Positions 60,500-64,000 of a stretch of DNA of 64,000 bases are shown here, piece after piece. Source of the stretch: Haliclystus octoradiatus (lineage: Eukaryota > Cnidaria > Staurozoa > Stauromedusae > Haliclystidae); contig OU744452.1 of the NCBI GenBank assembly GCA_916610825.1, positions 16,269,103-16,333,102 of the forward strand, written 5' to 3'. Within the stretch, counting starts at the first letter, position 1; each line of letters opens with the position of its first letter. The position numbers and the translations under genes are program-made. The notes under the pieces are model-generated. The model ran no database searches, was not told the origin of the DNA, and was given only the letters and a program-made list of their open reading frames with translations.

Positions 60500-63400
60500 A
60501 TGTCTGCTTTGGAAGAATTTACAATTGAGCTTGAAGATGGTAGTTTTGCCTTCTGTCCAGGTGAACTGCTTCGTGGTAGTTTAATGCTAACACTCAATGA
60601 ACCTATGGAGATGGACCACATGAAACTACAACTACTTGGTCAAGCTCGATTCTATAGTCACAGACCAGTTACTGAAGCAAATAAGAAAGATAAAAACAAA
60701 CCGTATGGTTCACCAAGTAAAGAAGAATTGGTGAATTTAGAAATTATTTTATTTGGCAATAAACCTGAAGACTCATCTAGTTATATACCGTGTCATCCTG
60801 CGGGTAGTTTTGGCTATTTATTTGAATTTCCACTTCCAACAACATTGCCAGCTTCATTTGAAAGTCCAGATGATCATATCTTAGGTACAATACGTTATAA
60901 AGTCACAGCAATGATATTTCGTCCAAGAAAATCACGGTTACAAACATTTATACCCATTATTATAAATGAAGGAATATCACCAGATGATTCCACAATACAA
61001 TTTCGACCGGGTTGTGAAACTCAAGTTGAAGCCGGTGATACTTGTTTTCCATCAGGATTTTTATCCGTTGAAGGTTATTTAGAAAAAGGATGCTACGTTC
61101 AAGGAGAAGATATGTTTATCACAGCTACAGCTAGAAATGAAACATCTCGTGTTATGAATTCAGTTTATGCAAAATTATTCAAACGTACAAGATACCGCAG
61201 TAAAGAATCAACAAAAACATTTATGGATGATATTGCTGCCTCGTTTGGCAAATTAGTAAGACCTCGTAAATTTGTGCATTGGGATAAAATGAAATTTCCT
61301 ATCCCCATGACAACACCAACAATTACTAGAAGCAAAGTTATTCAAGTGGATTATTTTTTACGCGTTGGAATGTTTGAACAATTTGGTAAAGAAGCACACA
61401 TTGATTTGCCTATTGTTATCGGCACACTCCGAAAAGGTAAGGTCTATTAATCGGATATCTTAAATTTCAATCCGATTATTATGATGATTGTCAATCTACA
61501 AATCGATGATTGCATTGACGATTCTTTTGTTCGATGCTGATTTAGATTAAGGTACAAGTTGATAATAATTTTCGAAGCGGACCAAGTCAGATATCTGAAA
61601 CTAGATTTTCTGGACATGAGTTATTGGATCAAAATATCGTAATTAAGGATAAGCGGACGATTTTCTCAATGATTGACCGTCATCTTTTAGTAACAGATTT
61701 TTTTCAGTTGAGATTAGACAATTCAGCATTAATTGGGTGATTAGCGAAATTCAGATACGTAAGTGTTATATTCAAACTTCCCAGAATGACCGAACCCAGA
61801 CTGAACCTGCTTTTGTTCTTTCATTTCTGCTTGATATTATGTCACGTGTTTATAATGTTTTTAGTTTTGAATTCCACGCTGGCACGCTTTCTTGAAACGT
61901 TTGTAGTGCTATTGCTGCATTGCAGTATTAATGTTTTAACATTTACAAACAAATAGATGCTTTAGATATTTTCAAAGTTCTTGTAGGGCAGTGCACCTGT
62001 CAGCGTCTATTGATTCCAAACATAGATATTTCTACCACAGCATTTAAAAACACATTCACAGCATAATTTTTAGACGATTTTATTATTCACAAATTTGATA
62101 CAGTTATGTCTAACTTGTTTATTCACTTTGGGAATTGAATCATCTTTCTCCTCTATATGCTGTTAGATTCAAAAACAAAACTTTGTACATTAGCCTCTCC
62201 AAGTCGCCAGTATTTTGGAGGAATTTAGGCAAACCTATACATACAGGGGAATTTCCCCGTATTTTCTCCGTAATTTAAATTTTCAAGGACGTAAACCCCA
62301 TCTTCTTGATTACTGCATTGGTCGGTCCTGGTTGTGATTTGACAAACTTGTCCTATACGTTTCGGGCATATGCGATCTCAATCTAACATAGTTGAAACAG
62401 GTTATTTATTATTGTCAAATAAACCAAACATTATTCGGTATATGCCAACAACAAGCAAAATTTGGCTAACATTTCGGTCCCCCCCTCCTTCCCTTAATAA
62501 TCGCCAGGAGAGACTTGGCTATATTCTAACATTGCTGCGTGTCTTACCCACACGCAGTCATGAAAGAGTTCCTACAATCAATGGATTTCCTTCTTTTCAA
62601 TCAGCTTCAAAACAAAGATAACACTGATCTAACTATTGTATTGATACTTTTTCAAGGGTTTTCCTTGAATCTTTTATTGAACTTTACCCTCATGTATGCC
62701 CATCATTTTACTATAGGAAACACGTTTGGATAGGAAAATAATGAAATATCTTTGTTCTACATTATTATTTCTCTTATTTTTCAAAGATACTGATGTAGCA
62801 GATGAAAACCGTCCTAAAGTTCTTCTTGCAAGATCATCAGATCTTAGTAAAAATTATTGGAGAGTCACAAATGTTGGTCCAAGAACAACAATTGAATACA
62901 TCAAATCAGTTGCTAGGAAACCAGAAGAAACTGAAGTACAGCAAAATGGATCTACTACAATAAATGACGAGATTGCGTCACCAGAAAAGAATTATAGACG
63001 ATCATCAAAACCATCAATTGCTGATCAAAGTGTCGACCAACTGATTGATGACATACAACAAGATATCGACAGACAAAAACGGCAATTGGCAGACCTCGGC
63101 AGCAAACCCTCACAGAGAGAAGGGCGTAGAGAAAGTGATGGTGGAAGTCCCACTAGAAACAACAAAGGGGGTAGCCCCATGAGAGTTAACACAGAGGGAA
63201 GCCCAATTAGAGGTAAGCCACCTGTGCTTACAAGCCCCGATAAAACGTTGGAGCTGATTGGACAAAAAGATGGTTCTTATAAAGTTATTGCTCATAAACA
63301 CACATCACCCAAGAAGGCTCATGATCCATTAGCACCATCTCAAAATGCCCCTGGCAACCAAGAAGAACCTAATACAAAGGCACCCACAAGTTTTGTCCAG

Positions 63401-64000
63401 CCTCTTTCTAGGGATGCAGAACATCTAGGAACAGATGTTTCCAATTCCCCTGTTGATTCTCCTGAGAGACAACACTTCTCTCCCTACAATTCTCAACTAT
63501 CTTTGACAGCCTCACCACAGAAAAAAGCACAACAAGCAGATGTTCAATACGGTAAGCCATTTGAGTTATGGGGTACTGGTCCTCAGAAGCCAGAAGACAG
63601 TATTACTGAAAACCCAAATGATCTCAAACAGTCAAGCCCAAGTAAAGATCCGTCAAGTCCATCAAAACTGACAAACAAAAGCACAAGGCCATCAAGTCCA
63701 GATAAGCGAGGACCAAAATCAGAAAGCCCAAGAAAAAGCGGACCATCATCCCAATCTCCTACAAAAGAAAATAAAGGACCAACTGGAAGTCCACGTCGAC
63801 AGCCCCCTCTAAATGACCCTGAGTCTGACTCAGTTCATGGCTTGCCAGATTCTTATCTAACTGGATCATATCCCTCAAAACAGGAGCAAAAACCAAAGGA
63901 TCCAAAGTACCCAATGAAAGATCAGAAAGATGAAGACCAATCGGTAGAAAATCCCAATTATAATTACAAACATCCAGATGCTAAATTTCCTGAAAAAGTT
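60500..64000 (+). CDS. alpha-arrestin-fold protein with long Ser/Pro-rich tail (partial at right edge)
   Basis: Arrestin-domain proteins act as adaptors linking membrane cargo to ubiquitin ligases or endocytosis. Exon 1 (60500-61436) encodes about 312 residues covering both arrestin lobes: N-lobe with FTIELEDGSFAFCPGELLRG and IRYKVTAMIF, C-lobe with GYLEKGCYVQGEDMFITATA, and ending VDYFLRVGM..HIDLPIVIGTL. A donor (CGAAAAG|GTAAGG) at 61436 joins in phase 1 to an acceptor (TTTTTCAAAG) before 62787. Exon 2 stays open to 64000, giving at least 717 aa so far. The tail is Ser/Pro/Lys/Gln-rich and apparently disordered, with about a dozen S/T-P-x-K/R motifs (for example GSPTR, GSPMR, TSPDK, SSPDK, ESPRK, QSPTK, GSPRR). 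No PPxY motif, usual in alpha-arrestins, is visible in the part present. Reading through the intron would give a stop at 61448-61450 (GKVY), a possible short isoform. The exact orthologue is not recognised. Confidence 0.8.

Noticed and set aside
62370-62733. Two frames in the arrestin-gene intron
   Set aside because: No splice continuity with the flanking exons and no recognisable motif.

Overview
The window is nuclear DNA of an animal. It is AT-rich, and its genes are split into many short exons with GT/AG introns. The genes encode conserved metazoan proteins, and the introns are packed with short inverted-repeat transposons and SINEs. AT content, gene spacing and the number of small foldback elements would fit an invertebrate deuterostome such as an ascidian, but that is an inference and no base here proves the species. 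I rebuilt the gene models by hand from splice signals, reading phase and recalled family sequences; no alignment was run.

Layout, left to right. (1) 1-1.9 kb: intergenic DNA, a TTAA-flanked miniature transposon and a probable last exon of a plus-strand gene. (2) 1.9-10 kb, minus strand: a complete single-domain hexokinase (six coding exons, 463 aa) with a probable 5' leader exon and a CRE-containing promoter near 10.03 kb. (3) 12.0-18.8 kb, minus: a complete TAF5L-like WD40 subunit of SAGA/PCAF complexes (six exons, 576 aa). (4) 20.5-53.0 kb, minus: a complete cohesin SMC3 gene (36 exons, 1208 aa), whose introns carry most of the repeats. (5) 53.5-58.9 kb, plus: a complete DDRGK1 (UFMylation/ER) gene (eight exons, 324 aa), head-to-head with SMC3 across 469 bp. 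(6) 60.5-64.0 kb, plus: an alpha-arrestin-fold protein with a long Ser/Pro-rich disordered tail, running off the right edge.

The genes do not form a pathway. Glycolytic entry, chromatin/transcription, sister-chromatid cohesion, ER protein modification and arrestin-type trafficking are simply neighbours. The one arrangement that suggests shared control is the SMC3/DDRGK1 divergent promoter.

The repeat content is the unusual part. There are at least three families of terminal-inverted-repeat elements flanked by TTAA; about 18 copies of a foldback element built from the palindrome GTTCATGAAC; a roughly 180-bp element family starting CAGTGAAACCTG in nearly every large intron; two tRNA-headed SINE families; a 64-bp higher-order minisatellite that reverses polarity; a 17-bp minisatellite beside a splice acceptor; and a 300-bp AAT run. 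I found no convincing new biochemical system. The best leads are the foldback family, the TTAA elements, and the arrestin tail dense in CDK-type sites.
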